NCBI RefSeq assembly: GCF_003634555.1
Contig: NZ_RBKS01000001.1
Span: forward strand, 1,550,001 to 1,614,000
Length of the DNA stretch: 64,000 nt
DNA from: Frondihabitans australicus
GTDB taxonomy: Bacteria > Actinomycetota > Actinomycetes > Actinomycetales > Microbacteriaceae
Direction of reading: 5' to 3'
Translations under genes and position numbers: made by a program
Notes under the pieces: generated by a model
Told to the model about the DNA's origin: nothing
Database searches by the model: none
What the model saw: only the letters and a program-made list of their open reading frames with translations
Part shown: positions 35,342 through 44,219 of the stretch, one piece after another
Layout: each line of letters starts with the position of its first letter
Position numbering within the stretch: position 1 is the first letter of the stretch

Positions 35342-36096
35342 CGACCAGCAGGCCGCAGGAGCAGGGCCCCGTCACCCGCCTGGGCGACCTCACCCTCGAA
35401 CGCCTCTCGGGCGACGCCGACGGCATCACGATCCTCACGATCGACCGCCCCGATCGCATGAACGCCGTCACGTCGCGCCTCTTCGCCGACCTGGGCGAGG
35501 CCGCCCGCACGGTGCGCCGCGACGGCACCCGGGCGCTCATCATCACCGGAGCGGGCGACCGCGCGTTCTCGGCCGGCTACGACCTCGCCGAGATCCCCGG
35601 GCTGCTCGACACGACCGTCCAGGAGTTCCTCGACATCGAGGACGTCGCCTCCGGAGCTGTGAGCGCCCTCCACTCGCTGCCGTTCCCAGTCATCGCGGCC
35701 GTGAACGGAGCGGCCGCGGGCGGCGGCCTCTCGCTCGCCCTCGCCGCCGATCTGCGGATCGTCGCGTCGCACGCATCGTTCTCCGCAGCCTTCGTGCGCG
35801 TCGGCTTCTCGGTCGGCGAACTCGGCACCTCGTGGATGCTCTCGCGCGTCGTCGGCCCCGGTCTCGCAGCCGAGCTCGCGTACACCGGGCGGCCGGTGTC
35901 GGCGGCCGAGGCCTCCGAGATCGGGCTGGCCGACCGGGTGGTCGAGGGCGGGACGCTGCGCGAGGAGGCGATCGCTCTGGCGCGCGCCGTCTCGGATCCT
36001 GCGACCGACCGGATCGGGAAGCGCGCGCTCGTCGCGGCGTCCGAGACGGCGTCGCTCGACGTGTCGCTGCGCGCACGGCTGGCCGAGCGCCCGTGA
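35338..36096 (+). CDS. Enoyl-CoA hydratase/isomerase, second copy
   Basis: 252 aa, ATG overlapping the previous stop. The same crotonase signatures: LIITGAGDRAFSAGYDLAEI, AAVNGAAAGGGLSLALAADL and RVGFSVGELGTSWMLSRVVG. It is clearly paralogous to its neighbour, with a Glu at the position where the first copy has Asp (VGELG against AGDLG). The pair may form a mixed complex or act on successive intermediates. Confidence 0.87.
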   Translation: MTTSRPQEQGPVTRLGDLTLERLSGDADGITILTIDRPDRMNAVTSRLFADLGEAARTVRRDGTRALIITGAGDRAFSAGYDLAEIPGLLDTTVQEFLDIEDVASGAVSALHSLPFPVIAAVNGAAAGGGLSLALAADLRIVASHASFSAAFVRVGFSVGELGTSWMLSRVVGPGLAAELAYTGRPVSAAEASEIGLADRVVEGGTLREEAIALARAVSDPATDRIGKRALVAASETASLDVSLRARLAERP

Positions 36097-37070
36097 GCGG
36101 ACCGGACCAGCCCGGAGCGCCGACCGGCGACCTGCCCGAGAGCGACGCGCCGACCGGGCTCACGCGCGTCGACCCCCGCCACGATCTGCGCCATCGGCCG
36201 GCTCCGGGCGGCAGGATGCGCGACAGCCTCTTCTGGCAGACGGTCCTGCCCGACGCCGGCCTCGCCCTGCAGGTGTACCTCTTCGTCACCGGCACCGGCG
36301 CCGCCGGATACAACATCGCCGTCTGGGGGCGCGACGGCGTCGTCGCCCTCGAGCGCGACGGCGGCCGGGTGCCCGAGGCGATGGACTTCGACGACTTCGA
36401 GGTCTCTGCCCTGCGCATCCGCAACGACGGCGCCCTCCGAACCTCGACGGTGACCGTGCGCGGCTCATCGCTGTCGCTCGACCTGAGCTTCGAGGCGCTG
36501 CACGACGCCTTCACCTTCCGCGACAACCCCGACGGCCTCCCGGCCTGGTTCGCCGACGACCGCATCGAGCAGACCGGGCGCGTCACCGGCACCCTCACCG
36601 TCGGCGACAGGGCGCAGGAGCTCGGCCCCCTCGGCCACCGCGACCACTCCTGGGGCCTGAGAGACTGGCGCGCCCCCCAGCACTGGAAGTGGTTCGTGGC
36701 GTACACGGCGGACGGCGCCCGCGCGGTCAACGGCTGGATCTGGCAGGCCCGCGGCGAGTGGGGCTTCGCCGGCTACGTGTTCCGTGACGGCGCGCTGGTG
36801 CCCGTCGCCCGGATCGAGCAGCGGACTACCTACACCGACGCGATGGAGCAGCAGCGCCTCGTCGCCACGCTCCACGACGTCGTGGGCGGCCGAACCGCGC
36901 TCGAGCTCGACGCGTTCGGGATCCTGCCGCTGCCCGACGAGCGCAGCGGCACGATGATCCTCGAGGGCGCGGCGACGGGCACGATCGACGGGGTGGCCGC
37001 CGTCGGCCAATTCGAGACCGAGTGGCCCGCCGACTACTTCGCGCATCTCGCGGCCGGGGCGGCGTCGTGA
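36093..37070 (+). CDS. DUF7064/7065-like protein (AttH/CrtC-type fold)
   Basis: 325 aa; GTG 36093 overlaps the previous stop. Beta-rich protein with the motif QELGPLGHRDHSWGLRDWRA near residue 180, seen in DUF7064 and related lipocalin-like hydratase/isomerase folds, followed by HWKWFVAYTADGARAVNGWI. There is no signal peptide. In other actinobacteria such proteins accompany acyl-CoA genes for terpenoid or steroid breakdown; that placement agrees here, but the reaction is unknown. Confidence 0.65.
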   Translation: MSGPDQPGAPTGDLPESDAPTGLTRVDPRHDLRHRPAPGGRMRDSLFWQTVLPDAGLALQVYLFVTGTGAAGYNIAVWGRDGVVALERDGGRVPEAMDFDDFEVSALRIRNDGALRTSTVTVRGSSLSLDLSFEALHDAFTFRDNPDGLPAWFADDRIEQTGRVTGTLTVGDRAQELGPLGHRDHSWGLRDWRAPQHWKWFVAYTADGARAVNGWIWQARGEWGFAGYVFRDGALVPVARIEQRTTYTDAMEQQRLVATLHDVVGGRTALELDAFGILPLPDERSGTMILEGAATGTIDGVAAVGQFETEWPADYFAHLAAGAAS

Positions 37071-38113
37071 GCGATGCTCCCGCCGGCTACGCGCCGAGCG
37101 CGGCGGAGGTCGAGCGGCTGGAAGCCTTCCTCGCCGAGCGCGACCTCGCCGGGCCGAGCATCACGCTGACGCCGATCGGCGACGGGCATGCCAACCTGAC
37201 CTACCTCGCCACGTCATCCGGTGGCTCGGACGACACCCGGCGCGTCGTCGTGCGGCGGCCCCCGCCTCCGCCCCTGCCGCCGGGAGCGAACGACGTGCTG
37301 CGCGAGGCCGGGGTCATGGCCGCGGTCGGTGCCGCGGGCGGCGTGCCTGTGCCGGCCGTGCTGGCCACGGCAGAGGCCGGCGAGGTGTTCGACGTGCCGT
37401 TCTTCCTGATGAGCTTCGTCGAGGGGCCGGTCGTGACGTCCTCGGCTCCTGCGGACCTGACCGTCGACGATCGCCGCGAGCTGTCGTTCGCCCTCGCCGA
37501 CACCCTTGCCGCCCTGCACTCGATCGACTGGCGCGAGACCGGGCTGCACGGGCGGCCCGAGGGCTCGAACCAGCGCCAGCGCTCGCGCCTCGCGCGGCTC
37601 GTCGCGACGCCGGCAGGAGAGCCGCCACCCGAGTTCGCCGACGTCGAGGCGTGGCTGACGTCGAACGCGCCCGTCGAGTCGGGTGCGGCGATCGTGCACG
37701 GCGACTTCAGGATCGGCAACCTCCTGCTCGATCCCGCGTTCCCCCGCATCGCCGCCGTGCTCGACTGGGAGCTCGCCACCGTCGCCGACCCCCTCGTCGA
37801 CCTCGGCTACCTGCTGGCGTCGTGGGCGCCGCCCGGGGCGGCGAGCCTGACTCCCATCCAGGAGCTCGGGTCGGCCACGTCGTCACCCGGCTTCGCGTCG
37901 CCGTCGACCCTCGCCGAGCACTACTTCGCCGCCCGCGGCCTGCCGGAGGTCGACGTGTCCTGGTACGTCGCCCTGGCGAACTGGAAGCTCGCCGTGCTCT
38001 ACGAGTACAGCCGGCGGCGCTTCGACGCGGGCGTCGGCGACCCGTACTACGCGGGCCCCGAGAAGGTGTCGGCGCTCCTGCGCGCTGCCCGTCGCGCCGC
38101 CGGTCTCGCGTAG
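37067..38113 (+). CDS. Phosphotransferase (ACAD10/APH-like kinase)
   Basis: 348 aa, GTG 37067 overlapping the previous stop. Aminoglycoside-phosphotransferase fold: GDGHANLTYLATSS (nucleotide loop), VVVRRPPPPPLPPGANDVLR, VPFFLMSFVEGPV, catalytic loop AAIVHGDFRIGNLLLD (HxDxxxxN) and metal site VLDWELATVADPLVDLGYLL. It closely resembles the kinase domain joined to acyl-CoA dehydrogenases (ACAD10/11), which phosphorylates 4-hydroxyacyl-CoAs. With the two hydratase-like genes this suggests catabolism of hydroxylated acids. Last gene of the operon; hairpin 42 bp downstream. Confidence 0.85.
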   Translation: MSDAPAGYAPSAAEVERLEAFLAERDLAGPSITLTPIGDGHANLTYLATSSGGSDDTRRVVVRRPPPPPLPPGANDVLREAGVMAAVGAAGGVPVPAVLATAEAGEVFDVPFFLMSFVEGPVVTSSAPADLTVDDRRELSFALADTLAALHSIDWRETGLHGRPEGSNQRQRSRLARLVATPAGEPPPEFADVEAWLTSNAPVESGAAIVHGDFRIGNLLLDPAFPRIAAVLDWELATVADPLVDLGYLLASWAPPGAASLTPIQELGSATSSPGFASPSTLAEHYFAARGLPEVDVSWYVALANWKLAVLYEYSRRRFDAGVGDPYYAGPEKVSALLRAARRAAGLA

Positions 38114-38154
38114 GGGCTCCCGCCCCGCCGCCCCGTGCGCTCCGTATCGCACAC

Positions 38155-38204
38155 GTTTTCGGCCATACCGCCAGCGAAACTCCGCTGGCACCCTGGCCGA
38201 AAAC
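38155..38204. terminator. Two-tier hairpin terminator between convergent genes
   Basis: Outer stem GTTTTCGGCCA/TGGCCGAAAAC (38155-38165, 38194-38204) and inner stem GCCAGCG/CGCTGGC (38170-38176, 38183-38189). The A/T-rich ends give it terminator character in both directions. Confidence 0.82.
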
Positions 38205-38239
38205 TTTTGCGACCTCGACTCGCGCGGTCGTGGTTGCAG

Positions 38240-39148
38240 CTACGGGCCCGGGAGCGTGTTCAGCATGTCGCCGAAACGGCCCGTCGCCTCGACTTCGATA
38301 CTCTGCTCGACCGGGTCGAACCCGCCGATGCCCTCGATCATGCCGTCGGCCCAGTAGTACAGGCCGGTGCTGATCGGGCCGCCGGGCGGAGGAGACGTCG
38401 GATCCCTCAGCACGTTGACCGTGATGGTCATGAGCGTGTTGATCGCCCCCAGAACCGCCGTCGATGTCGGCACGGTGTAGAAGACCAGCTGACGGTGCGG
38501 CACGGTGAACACGACCCCGTGCGGCGCCGGGCCGATGACCGTCTCGATCAGGTGCTGCATGTCGGCGGTCTTCGACGCGATGAACAGCGACCCGCCGTCG
38601 ATGACGAAGACGCCGTCCGCGACGTGATCGTGCACGTCGATCGGCTCGCCGTCGGTGTTCGCCTGCCCGTAGCGGTACAGCTCGTCGACCGGTAGCCCGA
38701 GCTGCTCGACGTCGCTCGCGCCGAGCGTGCTGACGGTGTCGGGGTAGTCCATGCAGAGCGCGAGCACCAGGCCGGGCGCGAGCGGCCTGGCGTACGAGAG
38801 GTCGATCGGCAGATCGCCGAGATCAGCGGGCAGGATGCGCGTGCGCACCTGAGCGCGTACGGCTCCGACGTCCATCGCCGAGACTTTCGGGTTGTCGCGA
38901 GCCGACACCATCGAGCCCATATGGCGTGCCACGATCTCGCCCCACGCCTTCCGCGGCTCTCCGACGCACTTGGCCACGAGATTGTAGACGGGATACTGAC
39001 TGCCGTCGGCGAGGAGCGTGCGACTGCCCGCCTCGCCCTCGATGGTCGCCTCGACGCCCCGCTCGGCGAAGACCCGCCGGGCGAGGGCTGCGACCTCGAC
39101 CTCGATGTCGGCCGGCACCTGCGGCTTCCGTCGTCCGAACAGCGCCAT
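38240..39148 (-). CDS. Conserved hypothetical protein, possibly DUF1444-like
   Basis: 302 aa, ATG 39148 behind GGGGGAG. No signal peptide or membrane helix. Segments: VAALARRVFAERGVEATIEG (amphipathic start), YNLVAKCVGEPRKAWGEIVA, VRTRILPADLGDLPIDLSYA, LVLALCMDYPDTVSTLG and HGVVFTVPHRQLVFYTVP. The layout of an N-terminal helix, then a strand-rich domain ending in an Asp-rich LALCMD segment, is reminiscent of DUF1444 (YtpQ), but I am not certain. Function unknown. Confidence 0.55.
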   Translation of the reverse strand: MALFGRRKPQVPADIEVEVAALARRVFAERGVEATIEGEAGSRTLLADGSQYPVYNLVAKCVGEPRKAWGEIVARHMGSMVSARDNPKVSAMDVGAVRAQVRTRILPADLGDLPIDLSYARPLAPGLVLALCMDYPDTVSTLGASDVEQLGLPVDELYRYGQANTDGEPIDVHDHVADGVFVIDGGSLFIASKTADMQHLIETVIGPAPHGVVFTVPHRQLVFYTVPTSTAVLGAINTLMTITVNVLRDPTSPPPGGPISTGLYYWADGMIEGIGGFDPVEQSIEVEATGRFGDMLNTLPGP

Positions 39149-39285
39149 GCGCTCCCCCGTTCCCCTGCTGCGGCCACTGTAGCGGGCTACCCCGTGCAGG
39201 AGACAACGTCTTTCGGGCACGAGCAGGTGGCCGCGGCGCTGTGCTGTCGCCCGAGAACCGTTGCGACGCCCGCGACGACGAGGGG

Positions 39286-40206
39286 CTACCCCTCCTGCTG
39301 CGCGGCCTTCGTCGCCGCGGCGGCGGCGAGACCCCGCTCGCGGATCGCAGCCCAGTCGGCAGGCCGCAGCGCCGTGAGCCCGGCGAACGTCGCCGGGCCG
39401 GCGAGCCGCTGCCCGCCGTCCATCGCGATCGTCTCGCCGGTGAGGTAGTCGCAGGCGCCCGAGAGGAGGAACACGGCGAGGTTCGCCACCTCCTGCAGGG
39501 TGCCGTGGCGGCCGGCGGGGATGCCGCGCGGGTCGGTGGCGCCGATGACGTCAGGAGCAGACGAGTCTTCGCGTGCTCCTGCGCCCGGGTCGAGGACGTC
39601 CCACGCGAACTCGGTCGGGATCGGCCCCGGGGCGATCGCGTTGAGGCGGATGCCGTAGCGCGCCCACTCGACGGCGAGCGACATCGTCATCGCGTTGACC
39701 GCCGCCTTCGCCATCGCCGAGGGCACGACGAAGGCCGACCCGGTGTCGACCCAGGTGGTCAGCAGCGACACGACGGAGCCCGGAGAGCCCGCCGCGATCC
39801 ACTGCTTGCCGAGCGCATGGGTGACGTGGAACGAGCCGTCCATCACGGTCGACGCGACGGCGCGGTAGGCGCGGGCCGAGAGGGACTCGGTCGGGGCGAT
39901 GAAGTTCGCGGCGGCGCTGTTCACCAGGCCGGTCAGTGGCGCGTCATCGAAAGCCCGTTCCGCTGCCTCGTCGACGGCGTCCGCGTCGCGGACGTCGACG
40001 ACGTCGAATCCGGCCGCGTCGCCCAGCGACGACGCCGCGGCCGCGAGCACGCCGGGCCGCCGACCCCAGAGCAGCACCGACGCGCCCTGCGCCACGAGAG
40101 CGCTCGCGATCGCGAGCCCGAGGCCCGATCCGCCGCCGGTGACGAGGACCCGGGAACCGTCGAGAAGATGAGGGGTGAACACGTCTTGACGCGGAGATGA
40201 CGACAC
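39286..40206 (-). CDS. SDR oxidoreductase, 2,4-dienoyl-CoA reductase-like
   Basis: 306 aa. Cofactor motif VLVTGGGSGLGLAIASALVA; LVNSAAANF replaces the usual NNAG. The catalytic region reads TGSAFVVPSAMAKAAVNAMT: Lys is present but the Tyr of YxxxK is Ser. This Tyr-less pattern is known in 2,4-dienoyl-CoA reductases and trans-2-enoyl-CoA reductases, so the loss is probably functional. Start GTG 40206, with TAAATT 6 nt upstream (leaderless). It is divergent from an acyl-CoA ligase. Confidence 0.85.
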   Translation of the reverse strand: MSSSPRQDVFTPHLLDGSRVLVTGGGSGLGLAIASALVAQGASVLLWGRRPGVLAAAASSLGDAAGFDVVDVRDADAVDEAAERAFDDAPLTGLVNSAAANFIAPTESLSARAYRAVASTVMDGSFHVTHALGKQWIAAGSPGSVVSLLTTWVDTGSAFVVPSAMAKAAVNAMTMSLAVEWARYGIRLNAIAPGPIPTEFAWDVLDPGAGAREDSSAPDVIGATDPRGIPAGRHGTLQEVANLAVFLLSGACDYLTGETIAMDGGQRLAGPATFAGLTALRPADWAAIRERGLAAAAATKAAQQEG

Positions 40207-40219
40207 GCTGGTAATTTAA

Positions 40220-40228
40220 CACTCAGTG
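40220..40228. promoter_or_regulatory. CACTCAGTG palindrome in the divergent promoter
   Basis: A 9-bp interrupted palindrome immediately upstream of the TAAATT -10 box (40213-40218, complement strand) of the SDR gene, in an AT-richer stretch between divergent acyl-CoA genes. TetR-type fatty-acid regulators often bind such sites. Weak on its own. Confidence 0.4.
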
Positions 40229-40317
40229 AAGATGTGCCGGGCGCTCCGCCCGATCACCCCGTTCCGAGGCGCCCCGACCTTCTCCCATTCCCGCAACTCC
40301 AGGAGCAGAGGAGAACC

Positions 40318-42036
40318 GTGACGCAGTCGACGGCCACCGAGACAGCAACCATCGAGCCGTTCGGCCCCTACACGGCAGACGACATCGCCGCGTTCTACGA
40401 CTCCGGCGACTGGCAGGATCGCGTGCTCTATCAGCTCGTCGCCGAGAAAGCGGCCGAGCGCGGCGACCAGGTGTTCGTGACCGACGGCGACGTCAGCCTC
40501 ACCTACGCCGAGATGTACGAGCGGGGCATCCGTCTGGCGGCCGGCCTCCAGCGGCTCGGGGTCGGCCACGGCGACCGTGTCGCGGTGCAGCTGCCGAACT
40601 GGGCCGAGTTCACCGAGATCGTCATCGCGCTGTCGCGTCTCGGTGCGATCCTGCTGCCGATCATGCCGATCTTCCGTCACGACGAGGTCGGATTCTCGCT
40701 CGCCGACTCGGGCGCGAAGGTGCTGATCGGGCCCGACCTCTGGCACCGCTTCAGCCACCGCGAGCTCTACCTCGACCTGCTCGCCCAGATCCCCACCCTC
40801 GAGCACGTCGTGATCGTCCGCCCTGAGGCCGGCAGCGATCTCGGCGCCGCGCACTCGCTCGACGATCTGGGCGCAGGATCCGGCAGCCCTGCCGACGCGA
40901 TGCCGCTCGGCGAACTCGACGCCTCCCTCGGCGACGGCGTGGGGCCGAACGAGGGCTTCGTCATCGTCTACACCTCGGGCACGACGTCACGGCCGAAGGG
41001 CTGCTACCACACGTTCAACACCTACTACGCGGGCTCGAAGGCCCTCGTCGACCGGCTCCACGTGACGGAGGACGACGTCTTCTTCAACCCGTCGCCGGTC
41101 AGCCACACGACGGGCCTCGTCACGGGATTCCTGGTGCCGCTGCTGGTCGGCGGGGCGACGCACTTCATGGCCACGTGGGATCCTGCGACCGGGATGGACC
41201 GGATCCGCGACCACGGCTGCACCATGACCGTGACGTCGACGACGTTCCTGGCGACCGTGATGCAGGCGTACCGACCGGGCGAGCACGACATGAGCTCGAT
41301 GAAGTACTGGATCTGCGCCGGGTCTCCGATCCCCGGCTCGATCGTGCAGGGCGCGCGGACCATGTTCGGCGGTCTCAGCGTGCTGAGCCTCTACGGACGC
41401 TCCGAGAACCTCACCACCGCTCTCTGCGCGCCGGAGGACGCCCCCGAGAAGTCGGTCATGAGCGACGGCCGAGCGCTCCCCGGCGCCGAGATCAAGGTCG
41501 TCGACCCCACGTCGGGCCTCGAGCTGCCGCGCGGCGAGGAGGGCGACGTCACCTACCGCGGGCCGTCGCACATGGTGTCGTACTTCCACAACGACATCGC
41601 CACGGCCGAGCTCTACACGCCCGACCGGTTCTCACGCTCGGGCGACCTCGGCTACATGGATGCTGACGGCTTCGTGCGGATCACCGGCCGCACGAAGGAC
41701 ATCATCATCCGCGGCGGCATCAACATCGGCTCGCGGGAGGTCGAAGACCTGCTCATCACCCACGAGTCCGTGCGCGACGTCGCCGTGGTCGCCATGCCCG
41801 ACCCGAGGCTCGGCGAGCGCGCGTGCGCCTTCATCGTGGTCGAGCCCGGGCACGAGCCGCTGTCGCTGGCGTCGATGCAGGAGTTCCTCCGCACCAAGAA
41901 GATCGCCGTGCAGAAGATGCCCGAGCGGATCGAGGCGATCGACGGCCTGCCGATGACACCGACCGGCAAGGTGCAGAAGCAGCTTCTGCGCGAGCGGATC
42001 GCCGCCACGATCGCCGACGAGCGCGCTAAGGCCTGA
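40318..42036 (+). CDS. AMP-forming acyl-CoA synthetase
   Basis: 572 aa. Start GTG 40318 with AGAGGAGA 6-7 nt upstream. Adenylation signatures: VIVYTSGTTSRPKGCYHTFN (P-loop-like A3), SLYGRSENLTT (A5), SRSGDLGYMDADGFVRITGR (A7) and the hinge GRTKDIIIRGGINI; the C-terminal catalytic Lys is in PMTPTGKVQKQLL. It is closest in appearance to cyclohexanecarboxylate-CoA or medium-chain acid ligases (GRSENLT in place of GxTExxP). Activates an acid with ATP for the divergent SDR and other acyl-CoA enzymes. Its 3' end overlaps the convergent reductase by 11 bp. Confidence 0.87.
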   Translation: MTQSTATETATIEPFGPYTADDIAAFYDSGDWQDRVLYQLVAEKAAERGDQVFVTDGDVSLTYAEMYERGIRLAAGLQRLGVGHGDRVAVQLPNWAEFTEIVIALSRLGAILLPIMPIFRHDEVGFSLADSGAKVLIGPDLWHRFSHRELYLDLLAQIPTLEHVVIVRPEAGSDLGAAHSLDDLGAGSGSPADAMPLGELDASLGDGVGPNEGFVIVYTSGTTSRPKGCYHTFNTYYAGSKALVDRLHVTEDDVFFNPSPVSHTTGLVTGFLVPLLVGGATHFMATWDPATGMDRIRDHGCTMTVTSTTFLATVMQAYRPGEHDMSSMKYWICAGSPIPGSIVQGARTMFGGLSVLSLYGRSENLTTALCAPEDAPEKSVMSDGRALPGAEIKVVDPTSGLELPRGEEGDVTYRGPSHMVSYFHNDIATAELYTPDRFSRSGDLGYMDADGFVRITGRTKDIIIRGGINIGSREVEDLLITHESVRDVAVVAMPDPRLGERACAFIVVEPGHEPLSLASMQEFLRTKKIAVQKMPERIEAIDGLPMTPTGKVQKQLLRERIAATIADERAKA

Positions 42037-43009
42037 CCTCGACGACGACCTTGCCGAGGGTCGAGCGCTCCTCGAGGGCGGTGAGGGCGGCGACCGTGTC
42101 GGCCATCGGGTAGCGGTGGCCGACGAACGGGTGGATCCTGCCCTCGTCGAGAAGCGCCTGCACGCTGTCGCGCACGAGCCGCAGGGTGCCGGGGTACTCG
42201 GCGTCCATCGTGTCCATCGAGATGCCCGTGATCTTCAGGTTGCGCAGGAGCAGGCGATTCACCCTCACCTCTGGGATCTCCCCGCCGACGAACCCGATCA
42301 CCACGAGAGTCCCACCGATCCTCAGCGATCGCAGCGAGTCGGTGAATCGGTCGCCGCCCACCGGATCGAGGACGACGTCGACCCCGTGGCCGTCGGTGAG
42401 GTCGCGGACCTCGGCGAGCCAGTTCGCGTCGCTCCGCACCACGGCCCAGGCGCCGGCGCGCTTCGCGACCTCGGCCTTCTCGTCGCTGGAGACGACCGCG
42501 ATCGCCTTCGCGCCGAACGCCGCGGCGAGGTCGAGGGCCGCGGTGCCCACTCCCCCGGCGGCGCCCTGGACGAGCACGGTCTGGCCGGGCCTCACCTCGG
42601 CCCGGTGGTACGCGAACCAGGCCGTCGAGTAGTTCAGGTAGAGGGCGGCGCCGTCCGCGAACGGCATGGCGTCGGGCAGCTTCGCGGTGTATTCGGGCGC
42701 GACGAGGCACTTCTCGGCGACGCCGCCCCAGAAGACGATGGCGCCCACGCGGTCGCCGACGGCGAAGTCGTGTGACTCCGATTCGGTGACGACGCCCGCG
42801 ACCTCGCTACCCACGACGTAGGGCGTCGATGTGCCGTACTGGTACCGGCCTCGCGCCTGGAGATTGTCGATCACGCTGAGGCCGGCGGCGTGGACGTCGA
42901 CCAGGACCCTCTGGCCGCGGGCTCTCTCGTGTGCTCCTGCGGGCTCGGGGAAGTCGGTGAGCCGGGCTGCCTCGGGGCCCTCCAGGCTCTCGATGACGAC
43001 GGCTTTCAC
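42026..43009 (-). CDS. NADPH:quinone oxidoreductase-family protein
   Basis: 327 aa. MDR fold with VNVHAAGLSVIDNLQ-like start, YVVGSEVAGVVTESES, and the NADPH motif TVLVQGAAGGVGTAALDLAA followed by DVVLDPVGGDRF. No zinc ligands are seen. Start GTG 43009: the GGAGG is too close to act as a ribosome site, but TATCGT (43016-43021, complement) lies exactly 6 nt upstream, so the message is probably leaderless. The stop lies inside the end of the acyl-CoA ligase gene (11 bp overlap). Confidence 0.86.
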   Translation of the reverse strand: MKAVVIESLEGPEAARLTDFPEPAGAHERARGQRVLVDVHAAGLSVIDNLQARGRYQYGTSTPYVVGSEVAGVVTESESHDFAVGDRVGAIVFWGGVAEKCLVAPEYTAKLPDAMPFADGAALYLNYSTAWFAYHRAEVRPGQTVLVQGAAGGVGTAALDLAAAFGAKAIAVVSSDEKAEVAKRAGAWAVVRSDANWLAEVRDLTDGHGVDVVLDPVGGDRFTDSLRSLRIGGTLVVIGFVGGEIPEVRVNRLLLRNLKITGISMDTMDAEYPGTLRLVRDSVQALLDEGRIHPFVGHRYPMADTVAALTALEERSTLGKVVVEVRP

Positions 43010-43046
43010 GCCTCCACGATAGCGGTGGCCTTCGCCCTGCCCCCGT

Positions 43047-43104
43047 GCGACAAAACGCGACACCTGCGACGCGCCGGGACGTCGCAGGTGTCGCGTTTTG
43101 TCGC
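43047..43104. repeat. Family A palindrome, copy 6
   Basis: Arms 43047-43071 and 43080-43104, 25 bp, perfect. It lies 11 bp past the stop of the flavin monooxygenase gene (minus strand) and upstream of the quinone reductase start. Confidence 0.9.
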
Positions 43105-43115
43105 GGGAAGGGGCA

Positions 43116-44174
43116 CTAGTCCGCGAGGAGCGGCATCACCTCGGCGCCGAACCGGTCGAGCGACGCGGTCCAGTCGTCGAACTGCAGCATCACGCCGGCG
43201 TAGAGGCCGGAGTCGCGCACCGCGCGCAGCTTCGCCGCGATCGTCGCGGGCGACCCGCACCACATCTCGCCGGGCGAGAGGGCCGCGACCTCGGTCATCA
43301 TGCGGGCCGCGGTTCCGCCGGTCGTGTCTCCCGCTGCTCCTGCCGCCGCTGCCGCCGTGTTTCGGCTGCCCGCCGCCTTGCGCCCGGCGAGCGCGCCCTG
43401 GTCGGAGTGCGCGTTGTAGTGGTCGACGAGGCGCTGCGCCTGCTCATCGGTGTCGCCGAGGATGACCATGACGAGCAGGTACGCCGTCGTCTCGCTCTGG
43501 CCTGACGCGCGGTAGGTGGCGAGGTCGCGGGCGGAGTCGTCGGCCGCCAGGCCCGTCATGAAGTCGACGTCGACGTTGGCCGCTGCGAACGCCACCCCCG
43601 ACTTCGACGACGCCGCGCCCACGATCACGGGCATCGTCTCGGGCCTCGGGCTGCAGATGGCGTCGTCGAGGGCGAAGTACGCGCCTCGGAAGTCGCTTCG
43701 GCCGGTCCCCCACAGTTCGCGCAGGATCCGCACATACTCGCTCGCGTACTCGTAGCGATAGCCGAAGTAGTCGTCGCCCGGCCACACCCCCATCTGCTCG
43801 TACTCCTTGGGGTTCCACCCCGTGACGAGGTTGATGCCGAAGCGGCCGGGGGCGACCGCGTCGAGCGTGGCGCCCATCCTGGCCACCAGAGCCGGGTTGA
43901 GGCTCGGCATGCCGGCCGTCGCGAAGATGCGGATGGTGCTGGTGCGGGCGAGGAGAGCGCCGGTCAGCGTGAAAGCCTCGTAGGCGCTTTCCCAGTAGTC
44001 GGTGTCGCCCTCCGGGCCGCGGAACTTTGCCATGCACAGCGCCGACGCGAACCCGAGCGCCTCCGCGCGCTGGGTCACGTCGAGGATCGCGTCGAACGAC
44101 AGGTCGAAGTGCGGCGCCGACGACGAGGCGATGTAGCCGGCCGTGGCGGTCGGGAGGAAGATGCCGAGGTCCAT
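43116..44174 (-). CDS. LLM-class flavin-dependent monooxygenase
   Basis: 352 aa bacterial luciferase-like barrel. MDLGIFLPTATAGYIASSSA at the start resembles RutA/pyrimidine-oxygenase and alkanesulfonate-type monooxygenases. Further marks: SALCMAKFRGPEGDTDYWES, RIFATAGMPSLNPALVARMG, GRFGINLVTGWNPKEYEQMG and PVIVGAASSKSGVAFAA. These enzymes use FMNH2 and oxygen; the flavin reductase partner is not adjacent. An Ala/Gly/Thr-rich insert (about residues 265-290) is unusual. Substrate unknown. Confidence 0.87.
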   Translation of the reverse strand: MDLGIFLPTATAGYIASSSAPHFDLSFDAILDVTQRAEALGFASALCMAKFRGPEGDTDYWESAYEAFTLTGALLARTSTIRIFATAGMPSLNPALVARMGATLDAVAPGRFGINLVTGWNPKEYEQMGVWPGDDYFGYRYEYASEYVRILRELWGTGRSDFRGAYFALDDAICSPRPETMPVIVGAASSKSGVAFAAANVDVDFMTGLAADDSARDLATYRASGQSETTAYLLVMVILGDTDEQAQRLVDHYNAHSDQGALAGRKAAGSRNTAAAAAGAAGDTTGGTAARMMTEVAALSPGEMWCGSPATIAAKLRAVRDSGLYAGVMLQFDDWTASLDRFGAEVMPLLAD

Positions 44175-44219
44175 CCGCTCATCCTGTCGGCCGCACGTGT
44201 CGGCCCTGTGACGGTGCCA

